The position numbers and the translations under genes are program-made. A stretch of DNA of 64,000 nt from Caldilinea sp. CFX5. GTDB taxonomy: Bacteria > Chloroflexota > Anaerolineae > Caldilineales > Caldilineaceae. Location of the stretch: positions 1 through 64,000 of the forward strand of contig QWII01000042.1 of the NCBI GenBank assembly GCA_021405325.1, given 5' to 3'. Positions 17,279 through 27,178 of this stretch are shown here, one piece after another; the stretch's first letter is position 1, and each line of letters opens with the position of its first letter. A model generated the notes under the pieces. It was not told the DNA's origin, did no database searches, and saw only the letters and a list, made by a program, of their open reading frames with translations.

Positions 17279-19777
17279 ATGACCATACCCCCTGTTGCGC
17301 CAACAGATTCACCAACGGTTTCCCCCATCATCACCGGCAGTCAAAAGTTTTGGGGGCGGCTGGTGAGTTTGTTGACCGCCGGCTGGCTTCTCCTCGTGAC
17401 TTTTATTGCCCAAATGCTGGGCTGGGTCGGCCCGGCGCTCGGCATACCGCTGTTGCCGGAACCAACAGCGGTGTGGGCATCATTGGCGGCCGGCGTGGCG
17501 ATTGGCTTGCCATTGCTGCTGTGGGTGGCGCGCTGGCGCACCACGCGTTACCGGGCGATCTTCCAAACGTGGCTGCTGGCCGCCGGCTTTCTGCTGCTCC
17601 TGGCGCCGACGCGCTGGCTCTTCCCGACCCAAAGCCAGACCATTCTTCTTTGCCAGAGCGGCCTCATGGTGCTCTATGGGCTGTGGCTCCGCCGGCGCAA
17701 CCGTCGCCAGGGCGCCACGGCTGAACCGGCCACGGCCCTCTTCCAGGCATTGGCCGCGGCCGCCCTGGTTGCCTACCCCTGGATCGCCTGGGGCAGTTTA
17801 GGGTCGCCGCTCGACATTGTCCTGAACATTGGCGCCGGAGCACTCTTTGGCTGGGTGACAGGCTTGCTGCTGCGCGCCTACTGGTTGCCGTCACTGGCGG
17901 TTGATTCACGCGGCCCAGCACGCGATCTTTTCACCGGCGGCTTTGTCACCGGCATCGCGTTGCTGATCATGGCCAGCGGCTTTAGTTTCAACGGCGTCCA
18001 ACTGCTGTTGATGCTGACCTTGCCGGCGCTGGGCTGGGTTGCCGTTGGCCTGAGCGCCGCTGCTGACCCAGGCACTGCCGCGCCGCGTTGGCGCAACTGC
18101 GCCTGGTTGATTGGCGTAGCGACGGCGATCCAACTGCTCTTGATCGACCCGGATGGTGTTACCCTCCTGGCGCAGGATGGGTTGTTACGTTGGTCGTTTC
18201 AGGCGGCCGGCACGGCCATGGGGATCGGCTGGCTCCTGGGCTTGCTGGCGCTACTGGCGCGCAAGCAGTTACCCCATCTGCGCCCCAGTTGGCCGGCGCT
18301 GCTGATTGCACTGCTCCTCTGGGCCGGCGGCGGTGCGCTCTATCTCCGCGCCGGCACGCCGGGTCTTTATGGCGACCGGCTCTTTGTCATCCTGAACGAG
18401 CAAGCGGATCTGACCCAGGCGAACACCATCACTGACCGGCATGAGCGGCGGCGCTTTGTCTATGCAACATTGGTGCAACAGGCCGAAAGCAGTCAAACGA
18501 ATCTTCGGCAAACGCTGGAGCGCGTTGGGGTGAGTTATACGCCTTATTATTTGGTCAATGCCATTGAGGTGCGCGGCGGCTTATTACTGCGCTGGTGGCT
18601 GGCAACGCGACCGGAGGTGGATCGCGTCCTGCCCAGTCCGGCATTGCGCCCATTGCCCGCACCGGAGACGGTGGCAACCGGCAGCGCCGAACGCCCGGAA
18701 AGGCCCCAATGGAACCTGACCCAGATCGGCGCCGACAAAGTCTGGCAGGAGCTCAGCGTCACCGGCGAAGGGATTGTCATCGGCCAGTCGGATTCGGGCG
18801 TCCAAGTTGACCATCCTGAATTTAGCGCCGCGTATCGCGGGCGCAACGGCAATCACGATTACAACTGGTTTGACCCCTGGAACCAGAGCCAGGCGCCCAC
18901 CGACATTGGCGGTCACGGCACCCATACCCTCGGCTCAGTGTTGGGCAAAACGGTGGGAGTGGCGCCGGGCGCGACCTGGTTTGCCTGCGCCAATCTGGCG
19001 CGCAACCTGGGCAACCCGGCGCGCTATCTCGATTGTCTGCAATTTATGCTCGCGCCCTTCCCGCTGGGTGGCGACCCCTTCCGCGACGGCGACCCGGCCC
19101 AAGCCGCCGATGTGCTGAACAACTCGTGGGGTTGCCCGGAGGAAGCGGAAGGGTGTGACGCCACGTCACTGCTACCGGCGGTACGCGCCCTGCGCGCCGC
19201 CGGCATCTTTGTGGTCGCTTCGGCGGGGAATGAAGGCCCGGCCTGTTCGACCATCGATGACGCCATTGCGCTCTATGACGAAGTCTTCGCGGTCGGCGCC
19301 AGCGATGAGGCCGGCAACCTGGCCCTCTTTAGCAGCACCGGGCCGGTCACCGTCGATGGCAGCGGACGGATCAAGCCGGACATTCTGGCGCCGGGGGTGC
19401 GGGTGCTCTCCGCCTTTCCCAACAGCAGCTATGAAGTGACCGACGGCACGTCGATGGCCGGCCCCCATGTGGCAGGGGTGGTGGCGCTGGTTTGGTCGGC
19501 CAACCCGACGCTCATGGGCGACATTGACCGCACCGAACAGATATTGATCGACGCCGCCACCCCCTTTACCGGCACCCTGGGCGCCCTGGCGGACCTTGCC
19601 GCCGACGAAACTGCCCCGTCACCGCCGACCGCACCCACCTGGCTCGACCAGATGGACGCCGCCATTCAGAATCGTTCCTGCTTGGCCCAGACCGACACTG
19701 CCGTCATCCCGAATAACGTCGCCGGCTATGGGGTGCTTAACGCCTACAAAGCGGTGCAGTTGGCACGCGGGCAGTGA
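17279..19777 (+). CDS. Membrane-embedded subtilase (11 TM + I9-like + S8)
   Basis: About 832 residues from ATG 17279 (AAAGGAG upstream); a TTG at 17081 would add 66 unconvincing residues. Residues 25-365 contain about 11 hydrophobic helices. Residues about 365-465 look like an I9-type propeptide (YGDRLFVILNEQ, RVGVSYTPYYLVNAIEV). The S8 protease domain follows with Asp in IGQSDSGVQVDHPEF, His in GGHGTHTLG, the oxyanion Asn in ASAGNEGP and Ser in DGTSMAGPHVAG, all intact. Subtilases are usually secreted or carry one anchor; a polytopic N-terminus is unusual. The topology likely puts the protease outside. It converges on the pectate-lyase-like gene, 34 bases apart. Confidence 0.82.
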   Translation: MTIPPVAPTDSPTVSPIITGSQKFWGRLVSLLTAGWLLLVTFIAQMLGWVGPALGIPLLPEPTAVWASLAAGVAIGLPLLLWVARWRTTRYRAIFQTWLLAAGFLLLLAPTRWLFPTQSQTILLCQSGLMVLYGLWLRRRNRRQGATAEPATALFQALAAAALVAYPWIAWGSLGSPLDIVLNIGAGALFGWVTGLLLRAYWLPSLAVDSRGPARDLFTGGFVTGIALLIMASGFSFNGVQLLLMLTLPALGWVAVGLSAAADPGTAAPRWRNCAWLIGVATAIQLLLIDPDGVTLLAQDGLLRWSFQAAGTAMGIGWLLGLLALLARKQLPHLRPSWPALLIALLLWAGGGALYLRAGTPGLYGDRLFVILNEQADLTQANTITDRHERRRFVYATLVQQAESSQTNLRQTLERVGVSYTPYYLVNAIEVRGGLLLRWWLATRPEVDRVLPSPALRPLPAPETVATGSAERPERPQWNLTQIGADKVWQELSVTGEGIVIGQSDSGVQVDHPEFSAAYRGRNGNHDYNWFDPWNQSQAPTDIGGHGTHTLGSVLGKTVGVAPGATWFACANLARNLGNPARYLDCLQFMLAPFPLGGDPFRDGDPAQAADVLNNSWGCPEEAEGCDATSLLPAVRALRAAGIFVVASAGNEGPACSTIDDAIALYDEVFAVGASDEAGNLALFSSTGPVTVDGSGRIKPDILAPGVRVLSAFPNSSYEVTDGTSMAGPHVAGVVALVWSANPTLMGDIDRTEQILIDAATPFTGTLGALADLAADETAPSPPTAPTWLDQMDAAIQNRSCLAQTDTAVIPNNVAGYGVLNAYKAVQLARGQ

Positions 19778-19811
19778 TGAGGCGCCTGGTGGCACCAGGC
19801 GCCGTGGTCGA

Positions 19812-22800
19812 TTAGCGATACTCGATATATAAGAGCGGGGCGGCGGCGGGGGCGCCATTGTAGGATTCGGCGGTGCGTTTCCCCGTGCCGGTGATCAGAA
19901 TGACAATAGCGTTGCCCGGCTGCCAGCCCGGTCGATTGACAATCTCTTGCACTACGGCGGCCAGGTTGGGCGTCTGCTGGTCAGGGCCGGCGGCGCCCAC
20001 GGTGGACCAGGGCGCCGGCGCCCAGTTGACCACAGCCGCTGTGCGTGGGCGCACCGAGAGATTGTTGGTGGTGGCGGCAAAAGCTGCCCCATTATCACTG
20101 GCTTCCCCTTGGATAAAGAGATTGAGCTGACGGCTGTCCGTCTCGTCGGTTTGAAATTGGAGATAAGCATTGGTAATGGTTGCGCCTTTGGGGATAACCA
20201 CGTTGCGGAAGCGCATCCCGACAATCTGCACGGCGCTATCGGTCACCAGTTCCAGATCGCTGCTGGTCAGGTCAGCCTTGCTGTTGCTCCGTTGTTCGGC
20301 ATCATCTTCGCTGGCGGCCACACGCACGCGCACGCTTGCCACGCCGCCGCTCGCCGGGTTGACCGTGACCAGGAGCGTGTCGCTGCTATTCAAGACGCCG
20401 TCGCTGGCCGCCAGTTGCAGGGTATAGCTGCCGGCCACGCTGAAGGTGGCTGTCGTATCCACCGTATTGGGGTTGCCAAAACTTACCGCGCCGGGACCGT
20501 TCACCAAGAGCCAGAGGACATTCAATTGGTTATTCGGCAAACCGTCATCGCTGACGGCGCCGGCCAATGTCACCCCAGCGGGTAGGGTGATAGCCGCATC
20601 GTTGCCGGCGTTGACACGCGGCGGCTGATTGGTGGTCACGCCTGGGTTCACCGTGACAATCACGGTGTCGCTACTGCTCAAGGCGCCATCACTGACGGTC
20701 AATTGCAGGGTGTAGAGACCAGGCGTGTTGAAATTGACGATCGTGGTAGAACCGTTGGGGTTGCTAAAGCTGGCCGCGCCGGGACCGCTAACCTGGAGCC
20801 AGTTTACAATCAATTCGTTGTTCGGCAAGGCATCGTCCGTGATGGCGCCAGTCAAGGTGGCAGCAGCCGGCAGGGTGATAACCGTATCGGCGCCGGCATT
20901 GACCGATGGCGTCTGGTTGGTGGGCGCTGACGAGTTCACTGTAATGATAACCGTGTCGCTGCTGCTTAAGGGGCCGTCGCTGGCGCGCAGTTGCAGCGTG
21001 TAACTGCCGGGGGCGCCAAAGGTAGCGACACTTTCGGCGGCATTGGGATTGATAAAGGAGACCGCGCCCGGCCCAGTCACCACCGACCAAAGGCTGGACA
21101 ATTGCCCATTGGGTAAGCCGTCATCGGTGACACGACCGCGCAAGGTGAGCGAGCTGTTGACCGCCACCGTAGCATCATCGCCGGCAGTGACCGTTGGCGG
21201 CTGGTTGGTGGCCGCCGGCGGGTTCACGGTGATGCGGACGGTGTCGTTGCTACTGAGAGCGCCGTCGCTGACCGTCAGTTGTAAGGTGTAGAGACCCGGC
21301 GCGCTAAAGGTCACGGTTGTGTTTAGGGCATTGGGCGTGCTGAAGGCTGCGGCACCCGGCCCGGCCACGACCGACCAGGCGCTGCTCAGTTGATTGGCAG
21401 GCAAGCCGTCATCTTGCGCCACCCCCGCCAGGGTTGCTGTCGCCGGCAGGGTGATGGTCTGGTCAGCGCCGGCCTCGATCCGCGGCGGCTGGTTCGTGGT
21501 CGTGCTTGGAGCGCCATTGAGATACTCCTCCACATTGGTATAGCCATCCCCGTCGCTATCTTGCCCGCCGTCGGCCGGGTTCGTCGGGTTCAGACCGGTG
21601 CGCTGCTCGTATTCATCGGGCATCCCATCGCGATCAGCATCCGGACAGGGCGTCCCGGCGGCGTGGGGCGGAATGCCGCCGGCCGGAATGGTGCTGGTCA
21701 AGCGGCCGGCCCGTGTGCGCACCTCCTGGACAATGCGCTGATCCACCGCGTCACGGCGGGGGCGCCATTCGCCGCCGCAGGTCAACGCCGCGCTGTCACC
21801 GGCCTGGTTTAGCACCTCCTCGGCGGTGGCCGGCGTAATGACCGGCGAGGCAAAGCGGCTGTCGGTCGTGCGCCCATTGACCACCAGCGCCCCCTTCATG
21901 CCGACATTCCCTTCAAAATAGCCAACTGTCGTGCCTTCCAGCAGGACATCCGGGCGATCCAGCCGGGTATTGGGACCGGGGATAATGGTGTTGCCGATAT
22001 AATTGAGTTGCACGGCGCCGTGGGCCGAATTGCACCAGACCGCGGTGTTGCCGTGGTTATAGACCACCGTGTAGGCGACATCGACCTGGCCGCGCTGGCA
22101 GCGGGGGTTGCGTTCTTCGTTATGGGCAAAGAGCGTTTTGTGAACGCTCAACCGTGTGCTGTTGCCCAGCAACAGGCCCTTGCTATGGCTCAACAGCCCT
22201 TCCGCCAGCAAGAGTGATTGCAAGGTGACATCGCGCACAATGGCGCTTTCGGCGCTGCTGCTGGCATAGGTGCTCATATTCTCATCTTTGCCCCACGCCG
22301 AGCTGACATGGTCGATCACCACATTGGTGGCATTGGCGCCGACCAGATTGAGGCCGTCTTCCGTCTGCCGCAGGCGCAGATAGCGGATCACGACATGGCT
22401 GGCCTGCACCGAGAGAAAATGGCCGGTGATGGTAATGCCGTCGCCGGGGGCGGTCTGGCCGGCAATGGTGATAAAGGGTTGGGTGATTTTCAAGGGCGAA
22501 GCGAGGCGAATCACGCCACCCAACTTAAAGACTACAAACCGTGGGCCGGGCGTTTCAATCGCCGCCCGTAAAGAGCCGGGACCGCTATCATTGACATTGG
22601 TTACTTCGATCACTTTACCGCCGCGCCCGCCCAGCGCCAGCGCGCCAAAGCCCTCAGCGCCGGGAAAGGCGGGCAGCGGCGCCGGGGTTGATTGGGGCAC
22701 AGGTGAAAACGATGCGACGCTGCTCGGCAGGAGCAAAAACAAGAGCGTGAAGCAGAGAACAAGAGGATGCAACCTGTAGCGTAAAACAGATTTTGTCGGG

Positions 22801-22820
22801 GTGCGCAATTTGCTGTCCAT
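19812..22820 (-). CDS. Secreted pectate-lyase-like beta-helix protein with four PKD/Ig repeats
   Basis: About 1,002 residues from the ATG at 22820 (GGAGG upstream), with a signal peptide (hydrophobic 18-33). Residues about 50-410 match the right-handed beta-helix pectate lyase type: FPGAEGFGALALGGRGG, VTNVNDSGPGSLRAAIE, and later WGKDENMS. A calcium-binding linker follows (DADRDGMPDEYEQRTGLNP, DSDGDGYTNVEEYL, thrombospondin-3/dockerin-like). Four tandem PKD/Ig-like repeats of about 96 residues run from about 441 to 826 (NQPP...AGxD...YTLQLxxSDGxLSSSDT). The C-terminal 170 residues form another beta domain (MRFRNVVIPKGATITNAYLQ). It probably degrades pectin-like polymer outside the cell. Confidence 0.82.
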   Translation of the reverse strand: MDSKLRTPTKSVLRYRLHPLVLCFTLLFLLLPSSVASFSPVPQSTPAPLPAFPGAEGFGALALGGRGGKVIEVTNVNDSGPGSLRAAIETPGPRFVVFKLGGVIRLASPLKITQPFITIAGQTAPGDGITITGHFLSVQASHVVIRYLRLRQTEDGLNLVGANATNVVIDHVSSAWGKDENMSTYASSSAESAIVRDVTLQSLLLAEGLLSHSKGLLLGNSTRLSVHKTLFAHNEERNPRCQRGQVDVAYTVVYNHGNTAVWCNSAHGAVQLNYIGNTIIPGPNTRLDRPDVLLEGTTVGYFEGNVGMKGALVVNGRTTDSRFASPVITPATAEEVLNQAGDSAALTCGGEWRPRRDAVDQRIVQEVRTRAGRLTSTIPAGGIPPHAAGTPCPDADRDGMPDEYEQRTGLNPTNPADGGQDSDGDGYTNVEEYLNGAPSTTTNQPPRIEAGADQTITLPATATLAGVAQDDGLPANQLSSAWSVVAGPGAAAFSTPNALNTTVTFSAPGLYTLQLTVSDGALSSNDTVRITVNPPAATNQPPTVTAGDDATVAVNSSLTLRGRVTDDGLPNGQLSSLWSVVTGPGAVSFINPNAAESVATFGAPGSYTLQLRASDGPLSSSDTVIITVNSSAPTNQTPSVNAGADTVITLPAAATLTGAITDDALPNNELIVNWLQVSGPGAASFSNPNGSTTIVNFNTPGLYTLQLTVSDGALSSSDTVIVTVNPGVTTNQPPRVNAGNDAAITLPAGVTLAGAVSDDGLPNNQLNVLWLLVNGPGAVSFGNPNTVDTTATFSVAGSYTLQLAASDGVLNSSDTLLVTVNPASGGVASVRVRVAASEDDAEQRSNSKADLTSSDLELVTDSAVQIVGMRFRNVVIPKGATITNAYLQFQTDETDSRQLNLFIQGEASDNGAAFAATTNNLSVRPRTAAVVNWAPAPWSTVGAAGPDQQTPNLAAVVQEIVNRPGWQPGNAIVILITGTGKRTAESYNGAPAAAPLLYIEYR

Positions 22821-23188
22821 GAGAAAGCCTCCGTGATACAAGAATCGGTACATTGACGCCTGGATCCATCGACTCAACCACCAGCAGCGGTTGGTTGAAG
22901 CGGGGCAGCGACGGCTTTCTACGATTCGCTCAATGGATGTATTTGAATCAGTTAGATTAATTTATTGTTAACTACATTTCTCTAACATTGTTATTATACT
23001 CAGATTTATTACGAATATCAATGGGTGAAACCTACGATTAACTTTCTCTTGCTTTACTTTTCGCTACTTTTCTTTCTACGCGTTTGCGACTATACTGTAC
23101 TTCTTATCACCTTGCTCACCATTTTGGAATCACACCCTGTCTGCGCTGCGCAGACAGGGCTTAGGTTCTGTTTTAGAAGGGAGTTCCT
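22821..23188. other. AT-rich divergent intergenic region
   Basis: About 370 bases between divergent genes, so both promoters should lie here. TATACT at 23091-23096 is a candidate -10 for the oxidoreductase. A perfect hairpin (11-bp arms CCCTGTCTGCG, 23135-23159) stands 30 bases before its start and could form in the leader. Confidence 0.45.
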
Positions 23189-24205
23189 ATGACCACTGCA
23201 CCTGTCCGCATTGGCTTTGTCGGTTGTGGTCGCCAGGCCAGCGGCGCCTGGTATCCCAACTTTGCCACCATACCCGAGTTGGATCTGGTCGCCTGTTGCG
23301 ACATTCAGGCCGATCTGGCAGAACGCAATGCGCGCTTCTATGGGGCGCGCCGTTGGTATCGCGATCTGGCGCAAATGTTGCAAAGTGAAGAATTAGATGC
23401 TGTAATGGTGGTTGGCCCACCGGAGATGCACTATGCGTGCGGCAAGCCGGTGCTGGAAGCCGGGCTGCCCTTGATGATGGAGAAGCCGGCGGCGCCGCGC
23501 ACCGAACAAGTATTGGAATTGGTGCAACTGGCCGAGGCCAAAGGGGTCATCACCCAGATCGGTCACAACATGCGCCATGCGCCGGGCGTGCAACGCTTTC
23601 AGCAACTGATGGCGACGCCGGAGTTCGGCAAATTGCTGTATTTGGAGAGCCGCTATTTTATGCCCTCTCCCATGTGGCACGAAACGCGCGGCTATCGCCC
23701 CGGTTGGGAGTACACGATCTTTCAAAGCGTTCACGCTGTTGATCTGGCGCGCCATCTGGGCGGTGAAATTGGCTCGATCTATGCCAACCTGAGCGTCGGC
23801 GCAGCAGGGCGTTTTTCGATTGCCAGTGTGGTGCAATACACCAACGGCGCAACGGGCACGATCACGCTGACCGGCTGTACGCCCAACTGGACTTGCCAAC
23901 TGGAAGCCGCGGGGGATGCGCGCGCTCATCTGCGGTTGGTCAACCTCCATACGCTGCACTTTGAACCCCACTTGCCCGACAGCGGCTACCGCCCCGTGCC
24001 GGGGATGCCCGGTCACTACTGGCACCCCGCCACGCGCGACAATGCCGAGATCCGCAGCGGCTACTGGGGCCAGATGCAAGCCTTTGCCAAAGCCGTGCAG
24101 AGCGGGCAACCAAGTCAACCCAGCCTGCGCGACGCCTATCAAGCGATGGTCGTCTGCGAGGCGATGCTCGACAGCATTGAACAACGCAAGCCCATTGATG
24201 TATAA
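23189..24205 (+). CDS. Gfo/Idh/MocA-family oxidoreductase
   Basis: 338 residues. An N-terminal Rossmann NAD(P)-binding motif GFVGCGRQASG (about residues 9-19) is followed by LVACCDIQAD at the end of strand 2 and the family motif MMEKPAAPRTEQ, whose EKP Lys is a usual catalytic residue. The C-terminal half is the alpha-beta substrate domain. The family oxidises or interconverts sugars, inositols and related compounds; the substrate cannot be told. AAGGGAG precedes the ATG. It is 92 bases before a GH95-like glycosidase gene on the same strand, suggesting a carbohydrate-use operon. Confidence 0.88.
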   Translation: MTTAPVRIGFVGCGRQASGAWYPNFATIPELDLVACCDIQADLAERNARFYGARRWYRDLAQMLQSEELDAVMVVGPPEMHYACGKPVLEAGLPLMMEKPAAPRTEQVLELVQLAEAKGVITQIGHNMRHAPGVQRFQQLMATPEFGKLLYLESRYFMPSPMWHETRGYRPGWEYTIFQSVHAVDLARHLGGEIGSIYANLSVGAAGRFSIASVVQYTNGATGTITLTGCTPNWTCQLEAAGDARAHLRLVNLHTLHFEPHLPDSGYRPVPGMPGHYWHPATRDNAEIRSGYWGQMQAFAKAVQSGQPSQPSLRDAYQAMVVCEAMLDSIEQRKPIDV

Positions 24206-24297
24206 ACCATGACCCATCACACTTGTACGGTTCTTTTAACCTTTGATTTTGATGCGGCCACCCACCATCGCCAACAGTGGCTAGGAAGCAACGAAGC

Positions 24298-26784
24298 ATG
24301 AGTCATTCTACTTTTCTCCCCTTTGCGCGAGCGCAGCGCCATCCCATTCGCTGTGACAAACCCGCCGTTGACTTTTTCTCCGGCGCGCTGCTGGGCAATG
24401 GCGGACTGGGCGCCGTCGTCACCACGCGACCCGATGCGGTGGTGATTCACTTTGGACACAACAATGTCTGGGACATTCGCGTGGCCGAGGAGCATCAGGA
24501 GGCGATAGGCGCCTTTCAAGAGATTTTTGCGCGGGTGCGCCAGATCCCGACGGAATATGCCACGTTGGAAGAAGATCCGTGGTATCGCGCCTACTGTGAG
24601 CAGATGCAGGAGAACTATCGCCAACTCTACCCGCGCCCCTTTCCTTGCGGCTCACTAATTCTAGGCTTTGACCGGCGTCAGGTTGAGTTGCTGGGCCATC
24701 AACTACAAGTGGCGACGGGGCTATGCGAAGTCTACTTTTTAGTCGATAACGCCCGCTTGACGCTCCAACTTTTCACCGATCTGCACGCCGAACGGCTGTG
24801 GCTGCGCATGATCGACGCCACCGGCCAGCCAACCCGCGCCCCCTTTGACCGCATGCGGCTCCTGCCCGACCCCGACGCCGGCAAGGCGATCATGCAGGAG
24901 ACCAGCGACGACCCAACTACCGGCAGCGCAACCGGCGTCGTCTTTCCCAGTGACAGCGACGTTCCGCCCGACACAACGCGCTTTGCGGCCTTTGCCGATG
25001 AGGCGCACTCCCAGTTAGCTTTCCGCCAGGTGTTGCCCTTTGTGGAAAAAGGAACACAGGCTCATCCCCAGGATCGCGCCTTCTGTTTGACCGTCCGGGT
25101 GAGCAGTGCTATAAGCCAGGCCAGCCGGCTGAATTGGCACAACCAGATCGAGACGATGGGACCGTTGGAGCGGCGCATCGGCGACCATGACGCCTTTGTC
25201 GCCTGTGTGCAACTGGACGAAGGGCTGGCCGGCGCTATTCCATCCGCCGCCGGTGATGTGACCACGCCGACCGCCGCTGCCTATTTAACCGCCTGGCAGG
25301 CAACAGTAACGACCTGGGAAACCTACTGGAACTGTTCCGGCGTCGCCCTGGCCGATGAATTTTTGGAGCGGATCTGGTACTGGAATCTTTACTTCCTGCG
25401 CTGCGCCTTGCGCCCCGGCGTCACCTGTCCCGGTCTCTTTGCCAACTGGAGCTACCGTGACATCGGCATTGCCTGGCATGGCGACTACCACATGAATTAC
25501 AACACCCAGCAACCCTTCTGGGCCACCTTTGCCAGCAACCATGTCGAGTTACATCTGCCCTATGTCGATCTGGTCGATCAACTGCTGCCCATCAGCCGCA
25601 AATGGGCGCGAGAGTATTACGGGCTGCGCGGCGCCTACTTCCCCCACTCGGCCTATCCGGTGGAGATGAAGATCATGCCCTACCCCGTGCCGACCTGGGG
25701 CTGGGAGATCTGTGAGACGCCGTGGGCGGTGCAAAGCCTCTGGTGGCATTATCGCTATACGCAAGATGTTAACTTTTTGCGCAACCGCGCCTTTGGGCCG
25801 CTCAAAGAGGCGGTGCTATTCCTAGTCGATTATATGCAGCGGCCCGCAGCGCACGGCCCGCAGTGGGGCGACGATCGCTATCACATCTTCCCGACCGTGC
25901 CGCCGGAGTTGTATGGTCTGCTCCCCGGTTTTCGCTTGAACCACGATTGTCTGGTCGATCTGACGCTGACCAAGTTTGTCTTTAACGCCTTTCTCAGCGC
26001 TTGCGAACTACTGGAGAGCACCGCCGACGAAGCGGAACTGATCGAAGCGGTGCAACGCATCTTAGCGCACTTCCCGGCTTACCCAACGGCGCCGTCACCG
26101 CTGGGGAAGGTCTTTGTCTCCGTGCCGGGGGAAGATGCCCAGATTGTCTACAATGTGCCCAACAGCGCCATGACGGTCTTTCCCGGTGAAGAGCATGGGC
26201 TGCATTCGCCGCCGGACGAATATGCGATTGCCGCCAATTCCTATCGCAACCAGCGGATTGAAGGGGGCAACGAACTGGTCTTTCTCAATCTTCAGGCCGC
26301 GCGCTTGGGATTGCTGGATCTGGAACGGTTCCAGCGGCAGATCAACTACTGTCTGCTGCCCAATGGCACTTGCACCGACATGGTCTTGCAGGTGCATGGC
26401 CGCTATACCGATGTCACCCGCTTCGACTTTATGGCGCCGATGGGCATCTGGTTTGAAAACTTTGCCCTGCCGGCGGTGATCAACGAGTGTCTGCTGCAAA
26501 GTTACAATGGCGTGCTGCGCCTCTTTCCCAACTGGCCGCTAAGTTGTGCGGCAGAGTTTCGCACGTTGCGTGCCGTTGGCGCTTTTCTCGTCAGTGCGGC
26601 CTGCGCCGATGGGGCCGTGCAGTGGGTCGAGATTACCAGCGAAGTTGGCGGGCTGTTGACGGTGATTAACCCCTGGCCTGCCGGTGTATCGGTAACTAGA
26701 GGTGATGCGAAAGAGATCATGACAGGGGAAAGTATTCAGCTAGCCACCAGGGCAGGGGAAAGTATTCGTTTGTACTGCGCTTAA
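24298..26784 (+). CDS. GH95-like (alpha/alpha)6 glycoside hydrolase
   Basis: About 828 residues; the ATG at 24298 has AGGAAG nine bases before it and is preferred to GTG 24277. The N-terminal 300 residues are a beta-sandwich (GALLGNGGLGAVV near the start, typical of GH95-type proteins), and the centre is a six-hairpin helical domain with FANWSYRDIGIAWHGDYHMN and TQQPFWATFASNH, resembling the WxGDYHxNxNxQ motif of GH95 alpha-fucosidase/galactosidase relatives. WGWEICETPWAVQSLWWHY follows. No signal peptide, so probably intracellular. Exact specificity unknown. It follows the Gfo/Idh/MocA gene. Confidence 0.68.
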   Translation: MSHSTFLPFARAQRHPIRCDKPAVDFFSGALLGNGGLGAVVTTRPDAVVIHFGHNNVWDIRVAEEHQEAIGAFQEIFARVRQIPTEYATLEEDPWYRAYCEQMQENYRQLYPRPFPCGSLILGFDRRQVELLGHQLQVATGLCEVYFLVDNARLTLQLFTDLHAERLWLRMIDATGQPTRAPFDRMRLLPDPDAGKAIMQETSDDPTTGSATGVVFPSDSDVPPDTTRFAAFADEAHSQLAFRQVLPFVEKGTQAHPQDRAFCLTVRVSSAISQASRLNWHNQIETMGPLERRIGDHDAFVACVQLDEGLAGAIPSAAGDVTTPTAAAYLTAWQATVTTWETYWNCSGVALADEFLERIWYWNLYFLRCALRPGVTCPGLFANWSYRDIGIAWHGDYHMNYNTQQPFWATFASNHVELHLPYVDLVDQLLPISRKWAREYYGLRGAYFPHSAYPVEMKIMPYPVPTWGWEICETPWAVQSLWWHYRYTQDVNFLRNRAFGPLKEAVLFLVDYMQRPAAHGPQWGDDRYHIFPTVPPELYGLLPGFRLNHDCLVDLTLTKFVFNAFLSACELLESTADEAELIEAVQRILAHFPAYPTAPSPLGKVFVSVPGEDAQIVYNVPNSAMTVFPGEEHGLHSPPDEYAIAANSYRNQRIEGGNELVFLNLQAARLGLLDLERFQRQINYCLLPNGTCTDMVLQVHGRYTDVTRFDFMAPMGIWFENFALPAVINECLLQSYNGVLRLFPNWPLSCAAEFRTLRAVGAFLVSAACADGAVQWVEITSEVGGLLTVINPWPAGVSVTRGDAKEIMTGESIQLATRAGESIRLYCA

Positions 26785-26909
26785 AGCGCATGGGGCATCG
26801 TCTTGCGTAGGGGGCTATCAACAGCGGGTAGGTTTATGGCTAAAAGAACATACAACTATAGAGATTTTATGCCATGTTCCCTCCCGCCCGGCAGTCCCCA
26901 AAAATTCAT

Positions 26910-26938
26910 TTGACAGACCGAACAACCGGTGATATGCT
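26910..26938 (+). promoter_or_regulatory. Consensus-like sigma-70 promoter
   Basis: TTGACA at 26910-26915, 17-bp spacer, TATGCT at 26933-26938, with a TGA extended -10. It points at the broken gene at 27179, but the large palindrome at 26990-27101 lies between them. Confidence 0.6.
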
Positions 26939-26989
26939 TTTCGGCGTTGCCGTACTGTGGGATGGTTTCCAAAATTTCCTACCCAAAAC

Positions 26990-27101
26990 GTAACTACCAA
27001 GCCACCCCTCCCTAACCCTCCCCTGCTAAGGGAGGGAACCGTGGTGCGCTCCACAGTTCCCTCCCTTAGCAGGGGAGGGTTAGGGAGGGGTTAGTCGTTA
27101 C
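26990..27101. repeat. 112-bp inverted repeat, GTAACTACCAAGCC type
   Basis: Inner arms 27004-27039 and 27056-27091 are perfect 36-bp complements around a 16-base loop that itself partly pairs. The outer ends GTAACTACCAAGCC and its counterpart GACTAACG... are imperfect. The same 14-base outer sequence is found at 842-855. Confidence 0.85.
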
Positions 27102-27178
27102 CCCAAAACAATCGAATATCCGCCAGAGGGAATAGCTCGGCTCCCACCTGAGTTTGAACCGTTACCGCTTTTCATGCT

